In this document: piece by piece, positions 22,908 through 32,849 of the stretch | Layout of the letters: each line of letters opens with the position of its first letter | Position numbering within the stretch: position 1 is the first letter of the stretch | Source: Paguma larvata | Taxonomy: Eukaryota; Chordata; Mammalia; Carnivora; Viverridae | Assembly: GCA_030068075.1 (NCBI GenBank) | Contig: CM057833.1 | Coordinates: 44,907,587-44,971,586 of the forward strand | Direction: 5' to 3' | DNA: 64,000 bases | The notes under the pieces: model-generated | Seen by the model: only the letters and a program-made list of their open reading frames with translations | Databases searched by the model: none | Told to the model about the DNA's origin: nothing | Program-made: the position numbers and the translations under genes

Positions 22908-23066
22908 TAGCTCTCAAACCCCGGCTTCATGTTACAATCATCTATGGATCTTTTATAAAATACGTGAGTGACACTCCCCCAGGCAATGATGTAATGGCTC
23001 TGGAACTGGCCTGTGCGTAGGTATTTATTAAAGAAGATTTAATGTGTAACCAAGTGCTTGGAGGGG
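22908..23066 (+). mobile_element. MER20-like hAT DNA transposon
   Basis: The blocks 'gctctcaaaccccggcttcatg', 'caatcatctatggatcttttataaa' and 'cactcccccaggcaatgatg' follow the MER20 layout, diverged. Confidence 0.5.
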
Positions 23067-23122
23067 CTCTGCCGAATCCCAGGAGTGTAGCTGGAGCCCA
23101 CCCTTTAGAAGTGGCAAGCTGA

Positions 23123-23337
23123 AGGCTGCCTGGGTGGCTCAGTTGCTTAAGCGCCTGACTTCAGCTCAGGTCATGATCTTGTGGTTCGTGAGTTTGAGTC
23201 CCGCATCGGACTCTGTGCTGACAGCTCAGAGCCTAGAGCCTGCTTCGGATTCTGTGCCTCCCTCTCTCTCTGCCCCTCCCCCCGACTCACACTCTGTCCC
23301 TCTCTTTCTCAAAAATAAACATTAAAAATAAAAAAAA
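23123..23337 (+). mobile_element. CAN-SINE, felid type
   Basis: It is a full-length copy with head gctgcctgggtggctcag, body, CT-rich middle and aaaaataaacattaaaaata tail. A perfect 16-bp target-site duplication (agaagtggcaagctga) sits at 23107-23122 and 23338-23353. Confidence 0.97.
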
Positions 23338-23353
23338 AGAAGTGGCAAGCTGA

Positions 23354-23558
23354 GGACCTCCTGGGTGGCAGTCGGTTGAGCATCCAACTCTTGGTTTCGG
23401 CTTAGGTCATGACCTCATGATTTGTGAGATCAAGCCCGGTGTCGGGCTCTGCACTGAAGCCATGGAGCCTGGCTGACAATCTCTCTCTCCCTCTCTCTCT
23501 GCCACTCCCCAGCTCACACGCTCTCTCAAAATAAATAAATACACTTAAAAAAAGAGAA
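23354..23558 (+). mobile_element. CAN-SINE, older subfamily
   Basis: It has the head 'ctcctgggtggc', the body 'ccaactcttggtttcggcttagg', a CT-rich middle and the tail aaaataaataaatacactt. It directly follows the right target-site copy of the preceding SINE. A related repeat (agaatggaagagctga) at 23559-23574 is probably its own diverged right flank. Confidence 0.92.
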
Positions 23559-23879
23559 AGAATGGAAGAGCTGAAAGCCCCTACCTAAATTCTCACAGGG
23601 CTCAGCACCACATCCTGTCTCAGCACACAGGCTTCTTCCTGGTTTCAGAAACACTAACCCTAATGACAACGCTTTCACTTAGGGCTTGTTCCACCACCCT
23701 GATTCATGGGTCTGGACCCTCTGTCTCCCTCTGGCTGCCGCAGAATGACACACGTAGCAGCTGATGAGGACAAAGGAACTCTCGGGGCGTCAGTCTTGAG
23801 CGTGCCCTAAAAAGAGCCTTCCACATAAGCAGGTGGCTCTCCCTCCACCACAGCTACACACGGTTGGTGACAAGGAGTC

Positions 23880-24028
23880 CTCAGTGCTGCACTGATTGCT
23901 TGATCTACAGGATCTCACTGAACCCTCACAGCTGCCCTCTACATCAGGTGACATTATCAGCACCACATAGGGTACCCTCGCCTCAGGTCACAGAGCCAGG
24001 AAGTAACAGAGGTGGGGCCAGAAGGCCA
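23880..24028 (-). repeat. MIR SINE relic
   Basis: The text 'ggatctcactgaaccctcacagc' and 'cctcaggtcacagagccaggaagt' matches reverse-complement MIR. Confidence 0.65.
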
Positions 24029-24029
24029 C

Positions 24030-24388
24030 TGTCTTAGTCTGTCTGGGCTGCTAGAACAAAATATCACACACTGGGTGGACTATAAACAATACAATCTTAT
24101 TTCTACAGCTCTAGATACCAGAAAGTCTGAGATCAAGGTCAAGGTGTTGGCAGATTCCGGTGTCCAGCGGGGCCCACTTTCTAGTTCATGGACAGCCTCC
24201 TTTTCACTGTGTCTTCGCGTGGTGGAAGCAGGGAGGGGTCTAGAGCTCTAATATAAGGGCTCTAACACCATGCAGGAGAATTCTACTCTCGTGACCTCAG
24301 CACCTCCCAAAAGCCTCACCTCTAAACACCATCACAACAGGTGTCAGGTTTCAACAAACAAACTTGGGGAGGACTACAGCAGCCATGC
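24030..24388 (-). mobile_element. Old LTR-like repeat (MaLR/ERVL-type), noncoding
   Basis: It opens with 'tgtcttagtctgtctgggctgc', continues 'gggtggactataaacaatac' and 'tcaaggtcaaggtgttggcag', and ends near 'aacaaacttggggaggac'. This is the usual reverse-complement appearance of an old mammalian LTR that ends in ctaatac/ctaagac. No viral genes are present and the family is not asserted. Confidence 0.65.
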
Positions 24389-24424
24389 TTCCAATCCCCT
24401 TTTGTTTGCTAACCACACAGCAGC

Positions 24425-24640
24425 CAACAGTTACACATTGCTTGCCCTGTTCCAGGCCCTGCTCTGAGCTCGTCGCACGGACTAACGCAGCTAGTCCTAT
24501 CAGAACCCTAGGAGGTCCTTCAGACAAGGAGACTGAGGCAAAGACAAGAGAGTAACGTGCCCCAGGTCACAGAGCTAGTAAATGCTAGAGGCAGGATTCG
24601 AATCCAGGCAAGTTGGCTCTAGAACCCAAACTCGGAACTA
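24425..24640 (-). repeat. MIR SINE relic, well preserved
   Basis: It carries 'tccaggccctgctctgagc', 'agacaaggagactgaggcaaag', 'gccccaggtcacagagctagtaa' and 'ggcaggattcgaatccaggc', a nearly complete reverse-complement MIR. Confidence 0.85.
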
Positions 24641-24764
24641 CTCAGTCCCATTCTCTTCAACCACCACACTAGCTGTCACCGAGCACCTGCTGTGACCCTC
24701 TGCCAAGACTCTTAGTGCACAGCAGCACTGTGTATACATGTCTGCTTCCTCCACAGGCTGAAGC

Positions 24765-24860
24765 TACTTAAAGGAAAGAACAAGTCGTAACTACTCCAAT
24801 CTCCCGAGTCTTACACAGAACCTGGCATACAGTAGGTATTTAATACAAAGCTGTTCAACC
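24765..24860 (+). repeat. L2 3' end
   Basis: The block 'cagaacctggcatacagtaggtatttaata' is the L2/MIR 3' end signature. Confidence 0.6.
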
Positions 24861-24867
24861 GCCGTAT

Positions 24868-25040
24868 TCATTCTTTCACTCAACAAACACTTTGTGTGCT
24901 ACCCACTGTGAGGTTTCAAGGATAGAAACACCAAATGATCACAGCTCCCATCTTCAGGGTTTATGTTGTAACTGCAGAGCCACGAACACAGCTAAGTGCA
25001 GCATTCCGTAACGAACACAGTAACAGAGGCATGGACTCGG
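24868..25040 (-). repeat. L2-like 3' fragment
   Basis: The text 'attctttcactcaacaaacactttgtgtgc' followed by 'cagctcccatcttcagggttt' matches the reverse complement of the L2 3' end. It stands opposite to the fragment just upstream. Confidence 0.55.
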
Positions 25041-25484
25041 TGCTGGGGATGTGCTGTGAGCAAATCAGTAGTCACGCACAAAACCCAAAGTCCCCTTACA
25101 TTATGGCTCCACTGTCTTGTCTTCCACATACACCCAACCAGTCTGGTGCTTTTCTTAAATATTTTCCCCAAACCAACTGCTATGCCAGAACAGACTCCAA
25201 AGCACTGCAGTTTTGAGATATGCAGCTCATGGTTGAGCCCTTTCCACTCCCAGCCCCGTGATTTGCTTTCTGTCTTCAGATATTTACAGTGACTGTCTCC
25301 ACGGCCAGGGAACTGAGCACATTCAATGAAAACCTGTCCTGCACACCGCTGGAAATGTCGCAGTGATGTGGGTGTTGCCTGATGTAGTAGTTCCTACAAT
25401 GCCCTACCTTATGAATGTCCATCAGCCTCTCACAGGTATATATAAACTCTGTCCTTTGTTTTCCACTGTACTGTTTAGTACTAG

Positions 25485-25615
25485 AGAATTAATGCAAGAA
25501 TTTAAGCTCCATGAATATAAGGATATTTGACTATTTCATTTGCTATTACATCCCCAGTGCCTAGAACAATGCCTGACAAATATTGAGCACTCAATGAATA
25601 TTTGTTGAATGAATA
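25485..25615 (+). repeat. L2 3' end, copy 1
   Basis: It carries 'gctattacatccccagtgcctagaac', 'aatgcctgacaaatattgag' and 'tgaatatttgttgaatgaat', the complete L2 3' terminus. Confidence 0.8.
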
Positions 25616-25629
25616 AGCACCTATTTCTT

Positions 25630-25765
25630 TACATGTTTGTTTCAAGCTACTTGTGAGCTGCTTAGGGACAAGGATGGCTTCATATTCCCAGTACCGAGCA
25701 AAGTGCCTGTTACATAGTAGCTACTTAATAAACGTTTCATGAATGAGTGGATGAATGGATGGGTG
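25630..25765 (+). repeat. L2 3' end, copy 2, with (ATGG)n
   Basis: A second terminus ('agtaccgagcaaagtgcctg', 'catagtagctacttaataaacg') follows the first by about 15 bp in the same orientation and runs into short ATGG/GGAT repeats at 25748-25772. Confidence 0.78.
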
Positions 25766-26004
25766 GATGGAGAGAGAGAAAACCTTTCTAAGATAAAGAG
25801 ACTCATCAAAATACAAAGCCTACTGAGAAATCACCATCATCGAGCAGTTTTATCAAGGGAAAAGACAGAGCACCATCTTGCCTAACGGTTCATTTCAACA
25901 AAATTTCGGTTAAGCACATGCAAGCCTACATGCACGCAGAACCTCAATGAATTGGAAGATATGAATTTCATCAAGGAGTCTGACAGAGATGTAGTTTGTT
26001 GGCA

Positions 26005-26178
26005 TAAAGAATTGTTTCTCAAAGGTGGTCCAGGGTCTACCTACGTCAAATTCATTTGACGATCTTGTTAAAAATGAAGATTCCTGAGCCCCACTCCTGG
26101 TGTACAGAATCAGAATCTTTGGGGACAGGTGCCCTGAAACTGGCAAGTTTGACCTGCTCCCCAGGTGATTTCATACAC
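26005..26178 (-). mobile_element. MER20-like hAT DNA transposon
   Basis: The order 'tgtttctcaaaggtggtccag', 'aaatgaagattcctgagccccac', 'cagaatcagaatctttgggg', 'cccaggtgatttc' matches MER20 in reverse orientation. Confidence 0.7.
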
Positions 26179-26179
26179 A

Positions 26180-27030
26180 AATATAAAATCTTCAGTTCCA
26201 GATCCTGGCAAGAATATATTTGAAAATTAGAGAAAAGGAAGTACCTACCAGGCAACGTAGAGGACTTTTTCCAGTAAGTCCACACTTGACTACCTGGAAG
26301 ACTCCAAATGAAAGGCAGTATAGTTGATAATAGGTTACCTAAGTCACTTCTATCAGTCAGGGCCCCAGAAAGACTTAGGTGACATCTTCAAACTGCACAG
26401 CTTTAGTAGAGCTCGATAAAGGGACCATTTGCAAAGGTGCAAGTAGGGTTACAGGTAGCTACAGGGGACAGTGCAGCGCTGCATGGCTAGGAAACACTGG
26501 GAGCTGCCACTGGAGAGGCCTGAAGGAAGGAAGGGAGAAGACAGGTTAGCAGAACCTGAAGACAGAGAGGCTGGGTGGAGAACTGCAACCGCCAGTAGAG
26601 AGAAGTGACCAGCCTGCAGTGATCTCGAAGTCAGGGAGATGGAGAATAAACCCCCAACTTTACTTGTCCTCCTGCCAATGTTCCCACCAACCAAAAGAAT
26701 CACGAGGACAAGATGCTAATAGCATTATACCAGTCAGCCTCCCAGAGCACACAGCAAGGGGCAGGCAGGATCTGAAGGGGCGAACGGAAGATGCCTAGCA
26801 CAACCCACAACCCCCAATCTCTGAAGAGAATTTAATACTGGCTCTCCATATTTGTGACTCCTGAGCCCTGGGGAGAAGGTGCCTCCAAATAACTAACATG
26901 GGGAATAGTTGCTCTGTTATCACTCATAGTCCCAAGGTTAGTTTGGCGATAACAACAAAGACTGCTAATATCCTACTTCTGCCTAAAAATGACACAGAAG
27001 TGGTCGGCAACAAAAGCAGAGGAGTTCTGG
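26180..27030. other. Unique sequence, no gene seen
   Basis: I see no recognisable repeat or coding region here. The open frame at 26449-26703 on the minus strand has no domain I can name. Confidence 0.4.
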
Positions 27031-27034
27031 AGTT

Positions 27035-27212
27035 GAAGACCTAGTTTAAAACCTGTGGAACACGAGCCTCAAATTTGAATTGCTTTCTCAACTATGAAAT
27101 GGGTATAAATAAAGCTACCGGCTCTGACTGCCCTAATACGTCTCCCATAATCATTGCATGAGATATTGGGTATTAAGTGTCTTCGTGAAATTGCCAAGCC
27201 CTATAAAATCTA
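27035..27212 (+). repeat. MIR-like relic
   Basis: The blocks 'ctttctcaactatgaaatgggtat' and 'tcattgcatgagatattggg' follow MIR order. Confidence 0.55.
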
Positions 27213-27214
27213 AG

Positions 27215-28420
27215 TTATAATTGCCCCACTAAGTACATACAGATGTGCAGATCTATGCATCATGAGGAGGGAGCAACCAATTTTGTTTTCACACTTGGAT
27301 GATCTGTGCCCAAATCAAAGGCAAACCACAACATATGCTTTTGCGTGAGTTTTCTTATTTTTAGCAATGCATTAGGGAGAAGAAGGAGTCACTGGAATGT
27401 ACAGAATTTGGCAACGCAGCACAGAATGCCTCAGCAACTTGGAGGTGGGTTAAGAACATATGTTTAACAATCTTTTTCATAAACCCAAAAGGAGAATAGG
27501 GAAGATGTCACTGCTTACTAAAATTGTTGCTACTTTCAGTACTCCCTCCCTTTGATTAACTTCCCTTTTAAAGTAAATTAATTGTAGTGGAATGAAAAAA
27601 AAAGCACTGGAAGCAATGTCAAAAGACCTGGCTTCGAGATGCTGTCCCCATACCCAGCTGAGCTACACACCTTGGGGTTTGCAGCTGACCTGGAGCTTCC
27701 AAACTGTGGTGTGGGTGGCTCTAGGGTGACTTTATACAGCTGTCTCAGGGCCTCGCAGGAGGGTCCCTGATGCTGAGCATGGGAGAGGTGGTAAGGAGGG
27801 CTGCCAGCCATCCGTCTTTACCAATCCCATACAGTGAAGTTACCTATGAAATCTGCTTTTTAAATAGGTTCCCACTGCTTCAAACACAACACCAACAAAT
27901 GCAACTTTGAAGTAGACGATCTCTAAGATTCCTTAAAATGTCGTGTAAGACAGTTTTATGAACTCAATTGCATCCCACCGCAGGTGGAGCTGTAAAGCCA
28001 GGAGAGTATTTACCCATGCCTACCCTGAACTAATGTAAGTAGTAAGAATCATCTACTCAGAGTGAAATTAATAGTACAGCTCATAGGCAGGTCCATTATA
28101 TTTTTTAGAATAAAGGTAGATTGGGCCTCCTCCTCCAAGGCATGGCTTAGCTGCTATCACAATACTTCAATCACAACATGTTAGCAACTGCCTATGGCTG
28201 GAAACAGGGACACCAGCTTCCATGATTCAACCAAGCTGCTGCCCCAGGGTAACACAGACAATGCTGCTTGCTTGTTCACCAGCTGGAACAACTTCCTCCC
28301 AAACTATGCAAACGAGGACAGACTCCACATCACTAGTTAGATAAGGGCTGACCTCCAAGTCACATAGAGAGTATGATTTTCCCGCTCTCAGCATTTTGCT
28401 GACAGGGAAACTGAGACACA
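27215..28420. other. Mostly unique sequence, no gene seen
   Basis: There is a short MIR-like trace at 28385-28425 (ctgacagggaaactgagaca). Otherwise I find neither a repeat nor a gene. Confidence 0.4.
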
Positions 28421-28424
28421 GTAG

Positions 28425-28640
28425 AAAGAAATCAAGGCTTTATGTTACAGGTCAAGAACTCGTTTTCAAACTCCACTACTCACTTATGCCGTGACTTTGG
28501 GTAAAATATGTCACCGTTCGAATCCCAGTTTTTTCATTTGTCAAAAGGAAATGATGACATTAGCTCACATATAAATCCATGCGAAGCTCTTAAAAAGTTG
28601 CCTGCCACATAGAAAATAATTAATGCTAGCTATTATTATT
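28425..28640 (+). repeat. MIR SINE relic
   Basis: It carries 'cttatgccgtgactttgggtaa', 'agttttttcatttgtcaaaagg' and 'ttgcctgccacatagaaaat', in MIR order. Confidence 0.7.
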
Positions 28641-28644
28641 TTAT

Positions 28645-28880
28645 TCATCAATAAGTTAATATGTGCCAAGCAACTTTGCAAGGCTTTATCATACCATGCA
28701 AAAAATATTTACTGGGCACCTACTAAGTGCCAGACACCATTCACCATTTATGGTTATTTCCATTGTCTGGATAAGGAAACTGAGACTTAGGGAAATTGAT
28801 AACAAACAAAGCTTTGGCTGCCCCAAAGCTATGAGGCTTTATCTTTTCTTGAGGCCACTACAAAGCTGAGATGGTTACAT
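28645..28880 (-). repeat. MIR/L2-like relic
   Basis: The text 'tttactgggcacctactaagtgccagac' and 'ctggataaggaaactgagactt' is reverse-complement MIR/L2-type sequence, lying head to head with the MIR on its left. Confidence 0.65.
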
Positions 28881-29077
28881 AAGCAAAGCATCTAGCCCAG
28901 AGCAGGTCCCAGTAAATAGTCCATACTACCATTAACATAATTGTTTACATTACAGTGCTGCTTGGAACTTACCCTGTTCCCCAAATATCAATCATGCACC
29001 AGCTTTGTATTTTTGTACTGTATGTAACACCTGTGTCTTAACTTACTAAATAATTGTCTTTTAAGTTATCAGCATGT

Positions 29078-29828
29078 TTTAAATTTAAATTTTAGTTAAC
29101 ATACAGTGTAATATTGGTTTCGGGAGTAGAATTCACTGATTCCATCACTTACATAAAATAGCCAGTGTTCATCACAAGTGCCCTTCTGAATACCCATCAC
29201 TCATCTAGCCCATCCCCCACCCACCTCCCTCTACCAACCCTCAGTTTTGTTCTCTATTTTTAAGAAAGTCTCTCATGGTTTGTTTCCCTCTCTTCTCTTT
29301 CCTCCCCTACCTTCCCATATGTTCATCTGTTTGGTTTCTTAAATTCCACATATGAGTGAAATCATATGGTATTTGCCTTTCTCTGACTGACTTATTTCAC
29401 TTTGCATAATACAGTCTAGCTCCATCCACGTCACTGTAAACGGCAAGATTTCATTCTTTGGGATGGCTGAGCAATATTCCATTGTATGTATATATACCAC
29501 GTCTTCTTTATCCATTCGTCTATAGATGGATGTTTGGGCTCCCTCTACAGTTTGGCTACTGTCAATAATGCTGTTCTAAACATGAGGGTGCACGTACCCC
29601 TTCGAATCTGTATTTTTGTATCCTTTGGGTAAATACCTAATGGTCTAATTGCTGGATTGTAGGGTAGTTCTATTTTTAGTTTTTTGAGAAACCTTCATTT
29701 TGTTCTCCAGAGTGGCTGCACCAGTTTGTACTCCCACCAACAGTGCAAGAGGGTTCCCCTTTCTCCACATCCTAATACCTGTTGTTTCTTATATTGTTAA
29801 TTTTAGCCATTCTGACAGGTGCGAGTGA
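29078..29828 (-). mobile_element. L1 3' end, carnivore type, 5'-truncated
   Basis: About 0.75 kb in minus orientation. It runs from the 3' terminus (aaattttagttaacatacag) through the 3' UTR ('gtgttcatcacaagtgccc', 'gtttcttaaattccacatatg') into the last part of ORF2 ('gctgagcaatattccattg', 'ctgcaccagtttgtactccc', 'ttttagccattctgacagg'), where it is truncated. A weak flanking repeat (atcagcatgttt / atcagtattt) may be the target-site duplication. The ORF2 remnant is broken and noncoding. Confidence 0.88.
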
Positions 29829-29924
29829 TCAGTATTTCAGATAATTCACATAAACTGCTCAGAACGAGGCCTGGAACATAGGGATGACTGTAAAGATAGT
29901 AAGTTTACTATTTTTCCTATCATG

Positions 29925-30080
29925 TGCCAACACTAGGAACACAGAGGTGAAATAGCATAGGCCTCTCTGCTCATACAGGGCTAAGTCTAGTGGGCAGACA
30001 TGCAGACCAGAGCCAAGCACAGTAATGAACGTGTGACAGCGGGAGCTAAGACCTGCATATGTCTTAAAAAGAAAATCAAG
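29925..30080 (-). repeat. L2-like fragment
   Basis: The text 'catgtgccaacactaggaac', 'agtctagtgggcagacatgc' resembles reverse-complement L2 3' sequence. Confidence 0.45.
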
Positions 30081-30084
30081 AAAG

Positions 30085-31640
30085 GCTTCACAGAGGAGAT
30101 AGCCTTTACTCTACTATGTGCAGGATAAAGAGAAGTTTGCCAAACACACTACTAAAGGGTATTCCCAACAGAGGCTGGGTCGAAGTCCTCCTCAAAACCT
30201 CAGCCCTCACATATGCATAATAGCTTACTGATTACATCTGAAGTGTAAAGAGTGACAATTATGAGTCCCTATATTTCCTCCGAAATTATGTTTCACTCCT
30301 CTCCTAAGATATCTTCATTACAGAGATTTGGGGGGCGGGGAGGAGTGGTGAGGAGAGAGAAATTCTCTTGAGTAATCTGCTTATTGTAAAGAAATACAAC
30401 CTCGTGTTCCTTTGTCATTCCCGAAGGGACGCTTCCACACGACAGGCTAATCACCTGCAAAATTACCGCAAGGAGCTGGTTCTTAGTTATGTACAAGCAG
30501 AACAACATTCGAAGCATCTTCACATGGCTGGTTTTATAACTCAAGAAAGACTGCTCTGATTTAGCTTATTTTTCCAATTCAAACTCAGAAGATAATGGAA
30601 TAAATGGATACTGGTACCTGTCAAATGAGAGGGAAACAGAAATGCAGGAAACAAGCCTTGGGTAATCAATCCAGGCTTCTTACAACTAGTCACAGAGATA
30701 GTGTAATCATTTTGGAGTCCAGAGCATAAAGCATAAGGCTCCTGAGTATCTTTATATAGAAGATGTGACTCTTAAAATACTGATGATGTGTCAATGTCTG
30801 TAGATTAAATGCTGCCTTGTAACACAGAGTTGTATACATCATTCATGCAAATTGCTTACTGTGTTCTCTCTCCTTTCGTATGGATGATCTCTGTTTTGTT
30901 CAAGTCGAGGAAGCACCCCCAGCACATTCTAGCAAAGCTTTCACTGAACAATTTTTGTGAGGAAACCAATCTCCCCAGTATTTTCTCCTACATGTGCCAT
31001 CTGCTTTGGCTAGCCCTACCATGCACAGAGGCTCCAAAATCCACTGAAATAAATCTGTGGTGTCTGTACAACCAATTCTCAAAGAACATGACTTTATAGC
31101 TCCTCTGCCCATACCAATCCCTTAATATTAACAACTAGACGTTGGTTTCAAGATTTATCTCAGGGCTGATGGTATGAAATCCAACTTTTAGCTCACTGTT
31201 TTCCTGACCTAATGACAGCCCCTGGTTCTGGGGTGACCTAACCCAGCGAGTTCCCCAAATCAGATGCTGAAGGCAGACTGGCTGCTTCCTGTAGGTCACA
31301 GTAAAGAAGCTGCTGGGTGACACTTTTACTTGTTTATACACAGAGCAGAGTATGTACTCTGAGACTGAAGTTTTTTATTATGTCTCTAAAGTATACAGGG
31401 TATAATAAAGCTTTCATTCTCCTCCCTCTTCCAGTCAAGACACACCCACAATGCTGCACACCTGATCTGAGGAGGAACCAATATGGTAGTTTGCTGTGTG
31501 TGGTTGAAAAGGTCAATACCAAACCAACATCCTCTCGCACAACAGCAGGAGAGGAAACACAGGGAGCTGACTGGAGGGTCAGACTATGAGCCACTGGTCA
31601 ACTTGCTTCATCTTGCGGAGTCTGTTACTCCTGACACTGA
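30085..31640. other. Unique sequence, no gene seen
   Basis: I recognise no repeats in this stretch. Open frames of 60-96 codons occur on both strands but none resembles a known protein. Confidence 0.4.
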
Positions 31641-31647
31641 TATGGGG

Positions 31648-32310
31648 CTCCTTCATTCATTCTTTCAACAAATATTGAGTGCTATATTAGTTTTCTATTG
31701 CTTCCCCCAACAAATCACCACAAATTTAGTGCCTCAAAACAATACAAGTGTATTATTTTCAATGTTGTAGAGGCCCCACGAAATTCTCACTGAGCTAAAA
31801 TCAACGATCAAGAGGACTGTTTTCCTTTTGGGAGCCATTAGAGAATAATCCCATTCTCTTGCCTCTTCTAGCTTCTAGACACCACAGACTCCTTGGCTGT
31901 GGCCCCTTCTGATGTCTGCAAAGCCAGCAGCATACAGGCTGGATCCTTCTTATGATGCCACCTCTCTGGCTCTCTGAAGCCTAGAAAGGGTCTCAGCTTT
32001 GAAAGACTTGTAAGATTAGACTGAGCCCACCTTGATAATCTAGGATAATTCCTCCTCTCACTGTCCTTATCCTCAATCCTATCTGTAGAGTCTCTTTTGC
32101 CATATAAGGTAACATATTCACGGATTCTGAGAATTAAGACACAGAAACCCCTGGGGGGTCATTATTCTGCCCACCACAAACACACACAGTATCCATCAGT
32201 GAACAACAGGAAAATCCCTGACTCAGAGAGTGCACATTCAAGAGGGCAGGGGCAAATAAGAAACAAGAAACATAAAAAAGAAGGCAAATATTCAGTCTGT
32301 TAGAGGACAT
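31648..32310 (-). repeat. L2-like 3' fragment, split by an LTR-like insertion
   Basis: The left part 'cattcattctttcaacaaatattgagtgc' (31653-31682) continues on the far side at about 32190 with 'atccatcagtgaacaacaggaaaatccctg'. This is how one reverse-complement L2 3' end would read if 31684-32178 were removed. Confidence 0.6.
31684..32178 (-). mobile_element. Old LTR-like repeat (MaLR/ERVL-type), noncoding
   Basis: It opens 'tattagttttctattgcttcc', continues 'aaatttagtgcctcaaaacaa', 'cttggctgtggccccttctg' and 'gtaacatattcacggattctg', and ends 'cattattctgcccaccaca'. This is a nearly full-length old mammalian LTR-like unit in reverse orientation. The family is not asserted and there is no coding content. 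Confidence 0.7.
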
Positions 32311-32679
32311 GAGTGTATGAGTGCCATGGAAAACAAACATAAGTAGAGGAAGGTGACAGGAAACATGAGTGCCAGAGTTGGGGAGCAGACAGTAGTATTA
32401 AAGACATTCTACAGTGGTAAAGGCAGCAGCATTAAATAAGATATATTAGAGACAGTGAGCTGCTGGCCAGAGGGAAGAATGCATCAAATTAAGATTATGA
32501 CAGACTTGCAGTTATTGAACGATTATAAAGTCTTTAATTGTCAAAAATGTATTTAGAGGTCCTAGCATATACTAGGTTTTTTTTTCCCCCCTTTCTAACA
32601 GCAAGGATTCTTCTATGAAGAAAACCCATTCAGGCTTGTTCCTCTAATTCTTATGATGAAGTATCCTGGCCGAGGACAC

Positions 32680-32785
32680 AAAAGGCTTTGTAGCAGAGTG
32701 AAGAGTGCAGAGCCCCAGCTCTGCAAATTAGTGGATGGGAGACCTGGAGATGTCATTTCTTCATCTTTGCACTTCAAAGAGTTCA
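32680..32785 (+). repeat. MIR-like relic
   Basis: The text 'gtagcagagtgaagagtgcagagccccagc' and 'gtcatttcttcatctttgcac' follows MIR order. Confidence 0.5.
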
Positions 32786-32849
32786 TGGGTTCACTGACAC
32801 TTGCCCCTGGAACCTCACGTTATTTAGACAATAAAGATAAGTAAGTATA

